Assembly (NCBI RefSeq): GCF_017573505.1
Contig: NZ_JAGEOJ010000011.1
Span: 124,001-188,000, forward strand
Reading direction: 5' to 3'
Source of the DNA: Actinomadura barringtoniae
GTDB lineage: Bacteria; Actinomycetota; Actinomycetes; Streptosporangiales; Streptosporangiaceae
DNA length: 64,000 nt
Made by a program: the position numbers and the translations under genes. The notes under the pieces are model-generated. The model made no database searches and was not told the DNA's origin. It worked only from the letters and a program-made list of their open reading frames with translations. Below, one piece after another: positions 8,501 to 16,570 of the stretch; the stretch's first letter is position 1; every line of letters starts with the position of its first letter.

Positions 8501-9880
8501 TCACACGCCCACCTTCTCGGTGTCGGGTTCCTCCCGAGGCGCGGGCACGGTGTCGTCGTCCAGAAGGGTGGCCTCGTTGAACGGGCTTTGACCCGAGAAC
8601 ACCCGCTCGGCCTGGGCCCGGTCGAACTCGCCGGTCCAGTTGCCGATGAGGACGCACGCCACCGCGTTCCCGGCGAAGTTGGTGAGCGCGCGGGCCTCGG
8701 ACATGAACCGGTCGATGCCGACCACGAAGCCGACGCCGTCCACCAGCTCCGGGCGGTGCGACTGGAGCCCGCCCGCGAGCGTCGCCAGGCCCGAGCCGCT
8801 GACACCGGCCGCGCCCTTGGACGCGATCATCAGGAAGAGCAGCAGCGTGATCTGCGAGCCGATCGACAGCGGCTTGTCCATCGCCTCGGCGATGAAGATC
8901 GTGGCCATCGTCATGTAGATGGCGGTCCCGTCGAGGTTGAACGAGTACCCGGTCGGCACGGTGAGGCCGGCGACCGGCTTGCTCACGCCGAGGTGCTCCA
9001 TCTTGGCGATCAGCCGGGGGAGCGCGGTGTCCGACGAGGAGGTCGACAGGATCAGCAGGAACTCGCGGGACAGGTAGCGCAGCAGCATGAGGATGTTGAT
9101 CCGCGCGCCGAGCCACAGCACGGTGCCGAGCACGACGAACACGAACAGCGCGCACGTGATGTAGAAGCCCGTCATGATCACCGCGAGGCTGCGCAGCGCG
9201 GCCCAGCCGGTCTCGCCGACCACGGCGGCCATCGCGCCGAACGCGCCGATCGGGGCGGCCCACATGACCATCGCCAGGACCCGGAAGACCAGCTTCTGGA
9301 TCACCTCGACGCCGCGCAGGATGGGCGCCCCCGCCGGTCCCATCCGCTGCAGCGCGAAGCCGACCAGCAGGGCGATCAGCAGCGTCTGCAGGACCTGGCC
9401 CTCGGTCAGCGCGGACACCGGGGTGGTCGGGATCATCCCGAGGAGGAAGTCGACGGCGCCCTCGGAGCCCTCGGCGGACGCGTGCGCCTTGGCGGTCGAG
9501 GCGGCGGTGAGGTGCAGGCCCGAGCCCGGGTCCAGCATGTTGCCGACGACCATGCCGATGAGCAGGGCGAACGTCGACATCACCAGGAAGTAGCCGAGCG
9601 CCATCAGGCCGATCTTGCCGACCTTGGCGGCCTTGGCCACCGAGCCGATGCCGACGACGATCGTGCAGAAGATGATCGGCGAGATCATCATCTTGATCAG
9701 GTTGACGAAGCCGGTGCCGAGCGGCTTCAGCTCCTTGGCGAAGTCGGGGGCGGCGAAGCCGACCAGGATGCCGAGGAGCACGGCGGCGATGACCGCCAGG
9801 TACAGGTAGTGGACCGGGTCGCGGCGGCGGGCCGGCGCGGGCGGCGGTGTGGGCGGGGACGTGGCGGCGGAGTCGGCCAT
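8501..9880 (-). CDS. dctA: DctA-type cation:dicarboxylate symporter
   Basis: 459 aa, normal length for the DAACS (SLC1-like) family. It has eight hydrophobic helices, the serine-rich re-entrant loop STSSSDTALPRLIAKM, and the NLDGTAIYMT motif in helix 7. The segment RFMSEARALTNFAGNAVA resembles DctA more than glutamate carriers. It would import C4-dicarboxylates (succinate, fumarate, malate) with Na+ or H+. It is divergent from a CitA/CitB-like two-component system across a 113-bp gap with two palindromes, the classic dctA layout. The acidic C-tail (EEPDTEKVGV) is unremarkable. Confidence 0.9.
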   Translation of the reverse strand: MADSAATSPPTPPPAPARRRDPVHYLYLAVIAAVLLGILVGFAAPDFAKELKPLGTGFVNLIKMMISPIIFCTIVVGIGSVAKAAKVGKIGLMALGYFLVMSTFALLIGMVVGNMLDPGSGLHLTAASTAKAHASAEGSEGAVDFLLGMIPTTPVSALTEGQVLQTLLIALLVGFALQRMGPAGAPILRGVEVIQKLVFRVLAMVMWAAPIGAFGAMAAVVGETGWAALRSLAVIMTGFYITCALFVFVVLGTVLWLGARINILMLLRYLSREFLLILSTSSSDTALPRLIAKMEHLGVSKPVAGLTVPTGYSFNLDGTAIYMTMATIFIAEAMDKPLSIGSQITLLLFLMIASKGAAGVSGSGLATLAGGLQSHRPELVDGVGFVVGIDRFMSEARALTNFAGNAVACVLIGNWTGEFDRAQAERVFSGQSPFNEATLLDDDTVPAPREEPDTEKVGV

Positions 9881-9934
9881 CGGGGGTTCCTGCCTTCCTG
9901 GGCTGGTTGACGCGCCCCGACTATCCGGCCTTGT

Positions 9935-9948
9935 GTGACCCGGGTCAC
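9935..9948. promoter_or_regulatory. Perfect 14-bp palindrome in the dctA/sensor-kinase gap
   Basis: GTGACCCGGGTCAC is a perfect palindrome 55 bp upstream of the dctA start and 46 bp before the kinase gene. Its symmetry and position fit an operator for the adjacent response regulator or a global regulator. No consensus for this regulator family can be asserted from sequence alone. Confidence 0.5.
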
Positions 9949-9957
9949 CTTTGTGTA

Positions 9958-9979
9958 CATTTCGTTCACGTACGAAATG
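9958..9979. promoter_or_regulatory. Inverted repeat CATTTCGT-N6-ACGAAATG
   Basis: Two perfect 8-bp arms (9958-9965 and 9972-9979) are separated by 6 bp. This AT-rich dyad lies 15 bp before the kinase start. It is the better candidate of the two palindromes for binding the CitB-like regulator, because such regulators bind A/T-rich dyads (family knowledge); the assignment is inference. Confidence 0.5.
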
Positions 9980-9993
9980 CCTGATGGAGGTGG

Positions 9994-11649
9994 GTGGGGA
10001 GAACGAGGACCAACGGTGCCGGCCGGCTGACGGCGCACGTCAGGCGCTGGAGCCTGGCCCGGCAGCTGCTCGCGCTGCAGGCCGGGATCGTCGCCGTGCT
10101 CGTCGTGATCGGCGCGACGCTCGGCTATCTCGACGCGCGCCGTTCGGCGGACGCCCGGGCCACCGCGACCGTCAGCGTCGTCGCGACCACCCTCGCCGAC
10201 GCCCCGGATCTGCGGGCCGCGCTGGCCACGCCCGACCCGAGCGTGCGGCTCCAGCCGTTCGCCGAACGGGTCAGGGCCGACACCGGCGTCGACTTCATCA
10301 CGATCATGAACCCGCAGGGCATCCGGTACACCCACCCGAACCCCGCCGAGATCGGGCACCGGTTCCTCGGCAACACCAGCCGGGCGCTGGCCGGTCACCC
10401 GTTCACCGAGACCTACACCGGCACGCTGGGGCCCTCGGTCCGGACCGTCACCCCGGTCTTCGACGACTCGCACCGGGTGGTCGCCCTGGTCGCGGTCGGG
10501 ATCACCGTGCACGCCATCTCGGCCGAGCTGCGCAACCGGCTCCTGGTCCTGGTCGCGGTGGCGATGGCCGTGCTGGCCGCCGGGATCGCCGGCAGCTACC
10601 TGGTCAGCAGCCGGCTGCGCCGCCAGACGCGCGGGGTCGCCCCCGACGAGCTGCGCGGCATGTTCGACTACTACGAGGCGATCCTGCACGCCGTCCGGGA
10701 GGGGCTGGTGCTGGTCGGGCGGGACGGCCGGATCGTGCTCTGCAACGACGCGGCGCTGGACCTGCTCGACCTGACCTCCGACCCGCGTGGCCTGGCGGCC
10801 GACGCGCTGGGGCTGCCCGCCGAGCTCACCGAGGCCCTGGTGTCGGCCGAGCCGCGCTCGGACGAGATCCACGTGGGCGACACCAAGGTGGTGGTGGTCA
10901 ACACCTCGCCGGTGCTGTCGCACGGCCGCCCGATGGGCAACGTCGTCACGTTGCGCGACCACACCGACCTGCAGGAGCTCACCGGCCGCCTCGACACGGC
11001 CCAGGGGTTCGCCGAGGCGCTGCGTTCACAAGCGCACGAGGCCTCGAACCGGTTGCACGCGGTCGTCTCGCTGGTCGAGCTCGGCCGGACCGAGCAGGCC
11101 GTGGAGTTCGCGACCGCCGAGCTGGAGACCGCCCAGCAGCTCACCGACCGCGTCGTCGGCGCCGTCACCGAGCCGCTGCTGGCGACGCTGCTGCTCGGCA
11201 AGGCCACCACGGCCAGCGAACGCGGCGTCGAGCTGGTCATCGCCGACGACACCGCCATGGACGGCATCGAGGGCGCGATCGAGCCTCGCGACCTGGTCAC
11301 GGTGCTGGGCAATCTGATAGACAACGCCGTCGACGCCGCGGCCCTGTCAAGCCCGGCGGGCGCGGAACGGGCCGAGCCGCCGCGCGTGACGGTGAGCGCC
11401 CGCACGGAGGACGGTGAGCTGGTGATCGAGGTGGCCGACACGGGCCCGGGCGTGGAGCCCGGCGCCGTCGAGACGATCTTCCGGCGCGGCTGGACCACCA
11501 AGTCGGCGGACGGCCCCGTCGGCCGCGGCCTCGGGCTCGCTCTGGTGGGCCAGGTCGTCCGCCGCCACCGCGGCGCCGTCGAGGTCCGCCGCGAGGTCGG
11601 CGCGGTCTTCACCGTACGGCTCCCGCTCGCCAAGGTCGGGTCGGCATGA
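9994..11649 (+). CDS. CitA/DcuS-family sensor histidine kinase
   Basis: 551 aa. The order is an N-terminal membrane helix (about 21-46), an extracytoplasmic sensor domain of the CitA/DcuS Cache type (about 47-170), a second helix (about 178-202), a PAS domain (about 218-325), an H-box and an HATPase domain. The H-box reads SQAHEASNRLHAVVSL with the phospho-acceptor His348 and N352, as in CitA-type kinases. The ATPase domain shows NLIDNAVDAA, VADTGPGV and GRGLGLALV. Its ligand is probably a di- or tricarboxylate given dctA next door. GTG at 9994 sits close behind GGAGG (9986-9990). It overlaps the regulator gene by 4 bp. Confidence 0.9.
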   Translation: MGRTRTNGAGRLTAHVRRWSLARQLLALQAGIVAVLVVIGATLGYLDARRSADARATATVSVVATTLADAPDLRAALATPDPSVRLQPFAERVRADTGVDFITIMNPQGIRYTHPNPAEIGHRFLGNTSRALAGHPFTETYTGTLGPSVRTVTPVFDDSHRVVALVAVGITVHAISAELRNRLLVLVAVAMAVLAAGIAGSYLVSSRLRRQTRGVAPDELRGMFDYYEAILHAVREGLVLVGRDGRIVLCNDAALDLLDLTSDPRGLAADALGLPAELTEALVSAEPRSDEIHVGDTKVVVVNTSPVLSHGRPMGNVVTLRDHTDLQELTGRLDTAQGFAEALRSQAHEASNRLHAVVSLVELGRTEQAVEFATAELETAQQLTDRVVGAVTEPLLATLLLGKATTASERGVELVIADDTAMDGIEGAIEPRDLVTVLGNLIDNAVDAAALSSPAGAERAEPPRVTVSARTEDGELVIEVADTGPGVEPGAVETIFRRGWTTKSADGPVGRGLGLALVGQVVRRHRGAVEVRREVGAVFTVRLPLAKVGSA

Positions 11650-12329
11650 TCCGGGTCCTGGTCGTGGAGGACGACCCGGTCGCCGCCGAGGCGCACCGGC
11701 AGTACGTCGAACGCGTCGCCGGGTTCGAGGTCGCGGGCGTCGTGCACTCGGGCGCGGACGCGCTGCGCTTCTTCAAGCGCGAGCAGGCCGACCTGGTCCT
11801 GCTCGACTTCTACCTGCCCGACACCCACGGGCTCAAGGTGTGCCGGGCCATGCGGGCGGCGGGCCACCCGGTCGACGTCATCGCGGTCACCTCGGCGCGC
11901 GACCTCACGGTGGTCCGCGCCGCCGTGTCGGTCGGCGTCGTCCAGTACCTCCTCAAACCGTTCACCTTCGCCTCGCTGCGCGACAAGCTGGAGCGCTACG
12001 CACGCTTCAGGGAGAGCGCCGCGAGGTCGGGGGAGGTCACCGGCCAGGCCGAGGTCGACGGGATGCTCGCCACACTGCGCACCCCCAACCAGCAGGCCCT
12101 TCCGAAGGGCCTCAGCGGCGAGACGCTGCAGGCCATCACCGACGCCCTCAGCGAGGCCGCCGACGGGCTGTCCGCGGCCGCGGCCGCGGACCTGACCGGG
12201 GTCTCCCGGGTCACCGCCCGCCGGTACCTGGAGTACCTCGCCGACAACGGGCTCGCCCTGCGCAAACCCAACTACGGCCAGGTCGGCAGGCCCGAGGTCC
12301 GCTTCGTCACGCCACCGGCCGACCGGTGA
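11646..12329 (+). CDS. CitB/DcuR-family response regulator
   Basis: 227 aa. The receiver domain has the acidic pair E9/D10, phospho-acceptor Asp54 (LVLLDFYLP), Thr/Ser at VTSA and Lys104 (LLKPF). A linker leads to a C-terminal DNA-binding region (about 165-222; LTGVSRVTARRYLEYLADNGLA) of the CitB-type helix-turn-helix. It is co-transcribed with the kinase through an ATGA overlap and should control dctA in response to dicarboxylates. The two palindromes upstream are candidate sites. Confidence 0.9.
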   Translation: MIRVLVVEDDPVAAEAHRQYVERVAGFEVAGVVHSGADALRFFKREQADLVLLDFYLPDTHGLKVCRAMRAAGHPVDVIAVTSARDLTVVRAAVSVGVVQYLLKPFTFASLRDKLERYARFRESAARSGEVTGQAEVDGMLATLRTPNQQALPKGLSGETLQAITDALSEAADGLSAAAAADLTGVSRVTARRYLEYLADNGLALRKPNYGQVGRPEVRFVTPPADR

Positions 12330-12336
12330 CCGCGCC

Positions 12337-13419
12337 TCACTTGGCCGACTGGGCCGCCTCTTCCTTGGCGTCCGTCTTGGCGTCCGTCTTGGTGTCGGCC
12401 TTGGTGTCGGACTTGGCATCGGCGTCGGAGTCGAAGGTCTCCTCGTAGCGGTCCTCGCCGCCCTCCTTGAGTGCCTTCTCCTCTTCCTCGACCGCCTCGT
12501 CGTGCGTCTTCACGACCTCGCTGTCGCGGATCTCGCCGCGCCAGCCCTCGACGTCCTCGGGGTTGAGCAGGCTCTGCGTCATGACGTGCCGGCGGAAGTG
12601 CTTGAGCTCCAGCCGCGCACGACGCCCCTGCGCGCGCCACAGGTTGCCGGTCCGCTCGAAGAGCCCCTGCGGGTGGTACTCCAGCACGAGCAGGACGCGG
12701 GTGAGGTTCGGCGCGACGCGGTGGAACGACACGGCGCCGTCCACGTGCCCCTTGGGCGCCTTGGAACGCCACACGATGCGCTTGTCGGGAAGCTGCTCGA
12801 CGATCGTGGACTCCCAGGTCCGGTTGGACCAGAAGATCTTGGCCTTCCAGTGCAGCTTCTCGTCGTCGGCCTGGTCGACGCTGACGACCTTCTTCATGAA
12901 GGTCGGGAAGTCCTGGAACCGCGTCCACTGGTCGTAGACCAGCCGCCGCGGCGCGCCGACGTCGACCTCTTCGATGATGTTGGTGACCTTCAGCTTCTTG
13001 CCGCCGGTCTGGCCACCGCCCTTGCCGCGCTTGAACAGGCGCGCGAAGAAGCCCTGCTTCTTCTCGCCCTCCTGCCCTTCGTCCTGCTGCTCGTCCTGGT
13101 CCTGCTCGTCCTGCGCCTCGACCTGGTCGGACGCGTCGGCGTCGGCGTCCTTGTCCTCGGTACGCGCGGGTGAGGACGAGCCGGAGGAGCTCTCGCCGCC
13201 GTTGCTGTGGCGACGCTCGTTCAGGCGGCTCGCGGCCTTGGTGGCGGCGACGGCAGCGCCCATGCCGACCAGCGCGCCGCCGGCCGCGCCGGCGGTGCGT
13301 CCGCCCGGGATGTGCACGTTCTTGAGCGCGTCGGTGGGCAGGTTCTTGGCGATGCGGCCCATGGTGGACGTCTTGTGTCCCGGGAGATGTGCCGCGATCT
13401 TGTCAGTGGGCAGTTTCAT
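12337..13419 (-). CDS. SRPBCC-domain protein with acidic and Lys/Asp-repeat tails (gas-vesicle-linked)
   Basis: 360 aa. The order is a short N-terminal region with a hydrophobic Gly/Ala patch (AGGALVGMGAAVAATKAA, about 48-65), an acidic Asp/Glu/Gln linker, a SRPBCC (START-like, polyketide-cyclase-type) domain at about 145-300, and a tail with repeated KTDAK/DTKAD units. SRPBCC domains make a ligand-binding or membrane-associated pocket; the ligand here is unknown. ATG 13419 is chosen over an upstream in-frame start because GAGG sits 8-10 bp before it. It lies 37 bp behind a paralogue whose SRPBCC domain is nearly identical, so the pair is a tandem duplication transcribed together. Confidence 0.8.
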   Translation of the reverse strand: MKLPTDKIAAHLPGHKTSTMGRIAKNLPTDALKNVHIPGGRTAGAAGGALVGMGAAVAATKAASRLNERRHSNGGESSSGSSSPARTEDKDADADASDQVEAQDEQDQDEQQDEGQEGEKKQGFFARLFKRGKGGGQTGGKKLKVTNIIEEVDVGAPRRLVYDQWTRFQDFPTFMKKVVSVDQADDEKLHWKAKIFWSNRTWESTIVEQLPDKRIVWRSKAPKGHVDGAVSFHRVAPNLTRVLLVLEYHPQGLFERTGNLWRAQGRRARLELKHFRRHVMTQSLLNPEDVEGWRGEIRDSEVVKTHDEAVEEEEKALKEGGEDRYEETFDSDADAKSDTKADTKTDAKTDAKEEAAQSAK

Positions 13420-13456
13420 GATCTGAATACCTCGTACCTCCGCCGGATTCCGGCAG

Positions 13457-14272
13457 TCACGATGCGGGTTGATGGGGCCTGACGACCTCGCTGTCACGGA
13501 TCACGCCGCGCCAGCCGTCGATGCCGTCCGGGTCGAGCACGCTCTGGGTCATGACGTGGCGGCGGAAGTGCTTCAGCTCCACGCGCGCACGCCGTCCCTG
13601 GGCGCGCCACAGGTTGCCGGTGCGCTCGAACAGCCCCTTCGGGTGGTACTCCAGGACCAGCACCACGCGGGTCAGCTCGGGGTCGAGCTCGTGGAAGCTC
13701 ACCGTGCCGTCGACATGCCCCTTCGGTGCCTTGGAGCGCCACACGATGTGCCGGTCGGGGAGTTGCTCGATGATGGTCGACTCCCAGGTCCGGTTGGACC
13801 AGAAGATCTTGGCCTTCCAGTGCAGTTTCTCGTCGTCGGGCTGGTCGACGCTCACGACCTTCTTCATGAACGTGGGGAAGTCCTGGAACCGCGTCCACTG
13901 GTCGTAGACCAGCCGCCGCGGCGCGCCGACGTCGACCTCCTCGACGATGGAGGTGACCTTGACCTTCTTGCCACCGCCGAAGATGCCCGACAGCACGGCC
14001 TTGAAGGCGGTCCAGCCGGCGCTCAGCACGGCGCGCAGCGGGGACTTCCCCTCCGCCAGCGCCTTGGCTCCGGCCAGTGCGCCCTTCACCAGCGGCCCAC
14101 CGGTCTCGGCCTTGGCGGTGAGCCTGCGCACTGCCCGGTCGAGCATGGCCTCCCAGCGCGCGACGAGCGCGCCGAAGGCTCGTCCTTTGAGCCTGTGCCA
14201 TGCCGTGCGGATGCTCAGGTAGCCCGCCGCGCCCGCCGCGGCTCCGGCGAGCGCCCCGGTCCTGAAGTTCAT
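13457..14272 (-). CDS. SRPBCC-domain protein, paralogue (gas-vesicle-linked)
   Basis: 271 aa. The N-terminus is a Gly/Ala hydrophobic stretch (GALAGAAAGAAGYLS) followed by an amphipathic segment. The C-terminal SRPBCC domain (about 105-255) is almost identical to the next gene's (shared EEVDVGAPRRLVYDQWTRFQ and WRAQGRRAR). Unlike that gene it has neither the acidic linker nor the Lys/Asp tail. SRPBCC proteins of this type recur in actinomycete gas-vesicle clusters (family knowledge). It is preceded by a strong stress-sigma-like promoter and is divergent from the YihY/gvp genes. Confidence 0.82.
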   Translation of the reverse strand: MNFRTGALAGAAAGAAGYLSIRTAWHRLKGRAFGALVARWEAMLDRAVRRLTAKAETGGPLVKGALAGAKALAEGKSPLRAVLSAGWTAFKAVLSGIFGGGKKVKVTSIVEEVDVGAPRRLVYDQWTRFQDFPTFMKKVVSVDQPDDEKLHWKAKIFWSNRTWESTIIEQLPDRHIVWRSKAPKGHVDGTVSFHELDPELTRVVLVLEYHPKGLFERTGNLWRAQGRRARVELKHFRRHVMTQSVLDPDGIDGWRGVIRDSEVVRPHQPAS

Positions 14273-14312
14273 GTTCGCGTCACCTCATCGTCGATCCGGG
14301 TCAGTGCGCCAG

Positions 14313-14337
14313 CTACCCCGGCAAATGCGGACAAAAC
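14313..14337 (-). promoter_or_regulatory. SigB/SigF-like stress promoter for the SRPBCC pair
   Basis: On the minus strand GTTT (14337-14334) and GGGTAG (14318-14313) are separated by 15 bp, matching the actinobacterial SigB-family pattern GTTT-N14-16-GGGTA(C/T) except for the last base. The ATG of the first SRPBCC gene is 40 bp downstream. Confidence 0.6.
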
Positions 14338-14386
14338 AGAGCCCCGGTTATGGCGACGCGTGACCTCCCGGACAGCGCGGTGCTTC

Positions 14387-14411
14387 GCGTACGGCGACGC
14401 GGGCCGGGTAT
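14387..14411 (+). promoter_or_regulatory. Possible weak stress-sigma promoter for the YihY gene
   Basis: GGGTAT (14406-14411) is a good SigB-type -10. The matching -35 would be GCGT (14387-14390) at N15, which fits only the relaxed GNNT form. The YihY ATG is 32 bp downstream. Confidence 0.35.
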
Positions 14412-14443
14412 AGAGCCGCCTTCCATCGAGAAGGGCGAATCCC

Positions 14444-15388
14444 ATGTCCAACAAAGCCGCTTCCCGCCCAGGGTGGTGGAGCGTGTTCAAGCGCGTCGTC
14501 GTGGGGTTCCAGCGAGACAATCTCGCCGACTGGGCCGCGGCCCTCACCTACTACGGCGTCCTGTCGCTCTTCCCGGCGCTCATCGTGGTGGTGTCGCTGG
14601 TCGGGCTGTCGGGCGTCTCGGGCACCCAGACGCTCATCGACAACGTGCGGCAGCTGGCACCCGGCCAGTTCCGCGACATCCTCATCTCGCTGCTGCAGAA
14701 CCTGCGCGGCACCGAGCCGACGGCGGGGCTGTTCGCGGCGATCGGGCTCGCGGTCGCGCTGTGGTCCTCGTCGAAGTACGTCGCCGCGTTCATCAGGGCG
14801 ATCAACGCGCTGTACGACATGCCCGAGGGCCGGCCGATGTGGAAGCTCGCGCCGCTCCGGCTGCTGCTGACTCTCGCGATGGTGCTGCTGATCGGCTCGA
14901 GCGCGCTGGCGGTGACCTTTACCGGCCGTTTCGCCGAGCAGGCCGGGAAGGTGCTCGGGCTCGGCTCGGCGTTCGTGACGGTCTGGGGGATCGCCAAGTG
15001 GCCGGTCGTCCTGCTGGTCGTCATGGTCGCGATCGCGACGCTCTACTGGGCGGCGCCGAACGTCCGCCAGTCCGGCTGGCGTCTGATCGCCCCGGGCAGC
15101 GTGTTCGCGATCGTGGTGTGGATCGCCGCGTCGGCCGCGTTCGCGGTGTACGTCGCCAACTTCAGCTCCTACAACAAGACCTACGGCGCGCTGTCGGCGA
15201 TCGTCATCTTCCTGATCTGGATGTGGTTCTCCAACCTGGCGATCCTGCTCGGCGCCGAACTGGACGCCGAGCTGATGCGCGTCCGCCGGATCGAGGAGGG
15301 CGTGCCCGAGGAGAGCGAGGTCTTCGCCGAACCGCGCGACACCACGAAGATCAGCGATCGCGACGACCTGAGCGACACCGGGAACTGA
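14444..15388 (+). CDS. YihY/BrkB-family inner-membrane protein
   Basis: 314 aa with six membrane helices spread over residues 35-275 and the family motif LADWAAALTYYGVLSLFPALI near residues 27-47 (quoted here as ADWAAALTYYGVLSLFPAL). The Arg/Glu-rich C-tail is cytoplasmic. The family (once called RNase BN in error) is of unknown transport or lipid-linked function. ATG 14444 has GAAGGG 8 bp upstream. It stands between the SRPBCC pair and the gas-vesicle operon and may be stress-induced with them. Confidence 0.85.
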   Translation: MSNKAASRPGWWSVFKRVVVGFQRDNLADWAAALTYYGVLSLFPALIVVVSLVGLSGVSGTQTLIDNVRQLAPGQFRDILISLLQNLRGTEPTAGLFAAIGLAVALWSSSKYVAAFIRAINALYDMPEGRPMWKLAPLRLLLTLAMVLLIGSSALAVTFTGRFAEQAGKVLGLGSAFVTVWGIAKWPVVLLVVMVAIATLYWAAPNVRQSGWRLIAPGSVFAIVVWIAASAAFAVYVANFSSYNKTYGALSAIVIFLIWMWFSNLAILLGAELDAELMRVRRIEEGVPEESEVFAEPRDTTKISDRDDLSDTGN

Positions 15389-15408
15389 CGACCTGAAAGC
15401 GCACCCAT

Positions 15409-15432
15409 GTTTGCGGGCGGACGTTCGGGTAC
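15409..15432 (+). promoter_or_regulatory. SigB/SigF-like promoter for the gas-vesicle operon
   Basis: GTTT (15409-15412), 14 bp, GGGTAC (15427-15432): an exact match to the SigB-family consensus of actinomycetes. The predicted transcript start is about 40 bp upstream of the ATG at 15479. Everything from 15479 to gvpK is tightly packed, so this probably drives the whole operon in response to osmotic or general stress (inference). Confidence 0.75.
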
Positions 15433-15478
15433 TCGAACACACATCCCCGGGGCATGGCATCACTGGAAGGACGCACGA

Positions 15479-16075
15479 ATGGACACCCCCACGGGCCCGA
15501 GCAAGGGCACCGGCAACGACAACGGCAAGAGCACGCCGAAGTCGGAGACGACTTCTTCGACGAACTCCTCCAGTTCCTCGACGAACTCCTCCGGCTCCTC
15601 CAGGCGAGGCGCGACCCGGGCGGCGGCCGGTTCGGCGAAGGGCGCGGCCAAGCGCACGGCGCGTTCGGCCAAGGGCACGACGACCTCCGCGAAGAACACC
15701 GGCACGTCGGCCAAGAACACGAGCAGGACGACGGCGAAGACGGCCGCCAAGACCGCCGCCGGATCGGGCAGGACCACCGCCCGTTCGGCGAAGGGCACCG
15801 CCGCCTCCGCGAAGAACACGACGAAGGCGGCCGGGAGCACGGCCAAGGCCGCGACCGACACCACCAAGGCGGCGGCCAAGGACACGGCCAAGACCGCCGG
15901 GGAAGGCGTGCAGGCCACGGCCAAGCAGCTGACCGCGGTGCCGCAGAAGGTCGTCGGCCTGACGAAGCTTCTGTCGCTGCAGAAGCTCCTGCGGGTCGTC
16001 CCCGCCGCCGCGGGTGCGGCCGTCGGAACGGGTGCGGCCGTCTGGGCCGCCCGCAAGGCGCGCAAGCGCCGTTGA
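15479..16075 (+). CDS. Ala/Lys/Thr/Ser-rich low-complexity protein heading the gas-vesicle operon
   Basis: 198 aa. After a polar Ser/Thr/Asn-rich N-terminus, about 100 residues consist of degenerate repeats such as RSAKGTxxSAKNT and TKAAxxTAK, resembling the tails of bacterial histone-H1-like proteins. A less repetitive region follows (LTAVPQKVVGLTKLLSLQKLL), then a Gly/Ala hydrophobic patch (VPAAAGAAVGTGAAVWAAR) ending in basic ARKARKRR. The patch could be one membrane segment. ATG 15479 follows GGAAGG; an upstream TTG reading is rejected because it would include the promoter. It lies 42 bp before gvpA. The function is unknown; nucleic-acid binding or scaffolding are both possible. Confidence 0.75.
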   Translation: MDTPTGPSKGTGNDNGKSTPKSETTSSTNSSSSSTNSSGSSRRGATRAAAGSAKGAAKRTARSAKGTTTSAKNTGTSAKNTSRTTAKTAAKTAAGSGRTTARSAKGTAASAKNTTKAAGSTAKAATDTTKAAAKDTAKTAGEGVQATAKQLTAVPQKVVGLTKLLSLQKLLRVVPAAAGAAVGTGAAVWAARKARKRR

Positions 16076-16117
16076 AGGCACTGAGAACGACACCAAGACC
16101 TACAAGGAGTGACGCAC

Positions 16118-16570
16118 ATGAGCGGGCCGATCGCCCAGCAGACTTCGGGTACCAGCACGGTTCAACGAGGTGGCGGGGGTGGCGGCGGGGGAGGCAGCAG
16201 CCTCGCCGACGTCCTTGACCTGATCCTGGAAAAGGGCCTGGTCATCGACATCTACGCCCGGGTCTCCCTGGTGGGGATCGAGATCCTCACCATCGACGTC
16301 CGGATCGTCGTGGCGAGCGTGGACACCTACCTGCGGTTCGCCGAGGCGGTCAACCGCCTCGACATCGCCCACGACGGCACCTCCAAGGGGCTGCCGCAGA
16401 TGATCGACGACATGACCGAGTCGGGCGCCCGCAGCAAGACCAAGGGCGCGCTCGAGGGCGCCGGAGAGAAACTGAAGGACGCCTTCGGCTCCTCCGACGA
16501 GGAAGAGGAGAAGCAGCCGGCCCGTTCGCGCCGGAGCAGCAGCCGCAGCAAGAAGGAGGAGGACGAATGA
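16118..16570 (+). CDS. gvpA: Gas vesicle structural protein GvpA family
   Basis: 150 aa. A Gly-rich N-terminus leads into the conserved core (SSLADVLDLILEKGLVIDIYARVSLVGIEIL..., about 30-90), which is the helix-strand-strand-helix of the vesicle wall protein. The protein then has an unusual 60-residue tail rich in Lys, Glu, Ser and Arg, longer than cyanobacterial GvpA (about 70 aa) but like the extended actinomycete forms. ATG 16118 is chosen because AAGGAG ends 8 bp upstream; GTG 16109 overlaps that ribosome site. Its stop overlaps the next start by 4 bp. Confidence 0.9.
   Translation: MSGPIAQQTSGTSTVQRGGGGGGGGGSSLADVLDLILEKGLVIDIYARVSLVGIEILTIDVRIVVASVDTYLRFAEAVNRLDIAHDGTSKGLPQMIDDMTESGARSKTKGALEGAGEKLKDAFGSSDEEEEKQPARSRRSSSRSKKEEDE

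Noticed and set aside
8588..9910. 440-codon plus-strand frame opposite dctA
   Set aside because: His/Arg/Asp-rich shadow peptide with no fold-like pattern; dctA motifs are unmistakable on the minus strand.
15454..16218. Alternative 254-codon frame over the Ala/Lys-rich gene
   Set aside because: Gly/Arg/His-rich shadow that crosses the gvpA start; the chosen frame has a ribosome site and repeats at codon scale.
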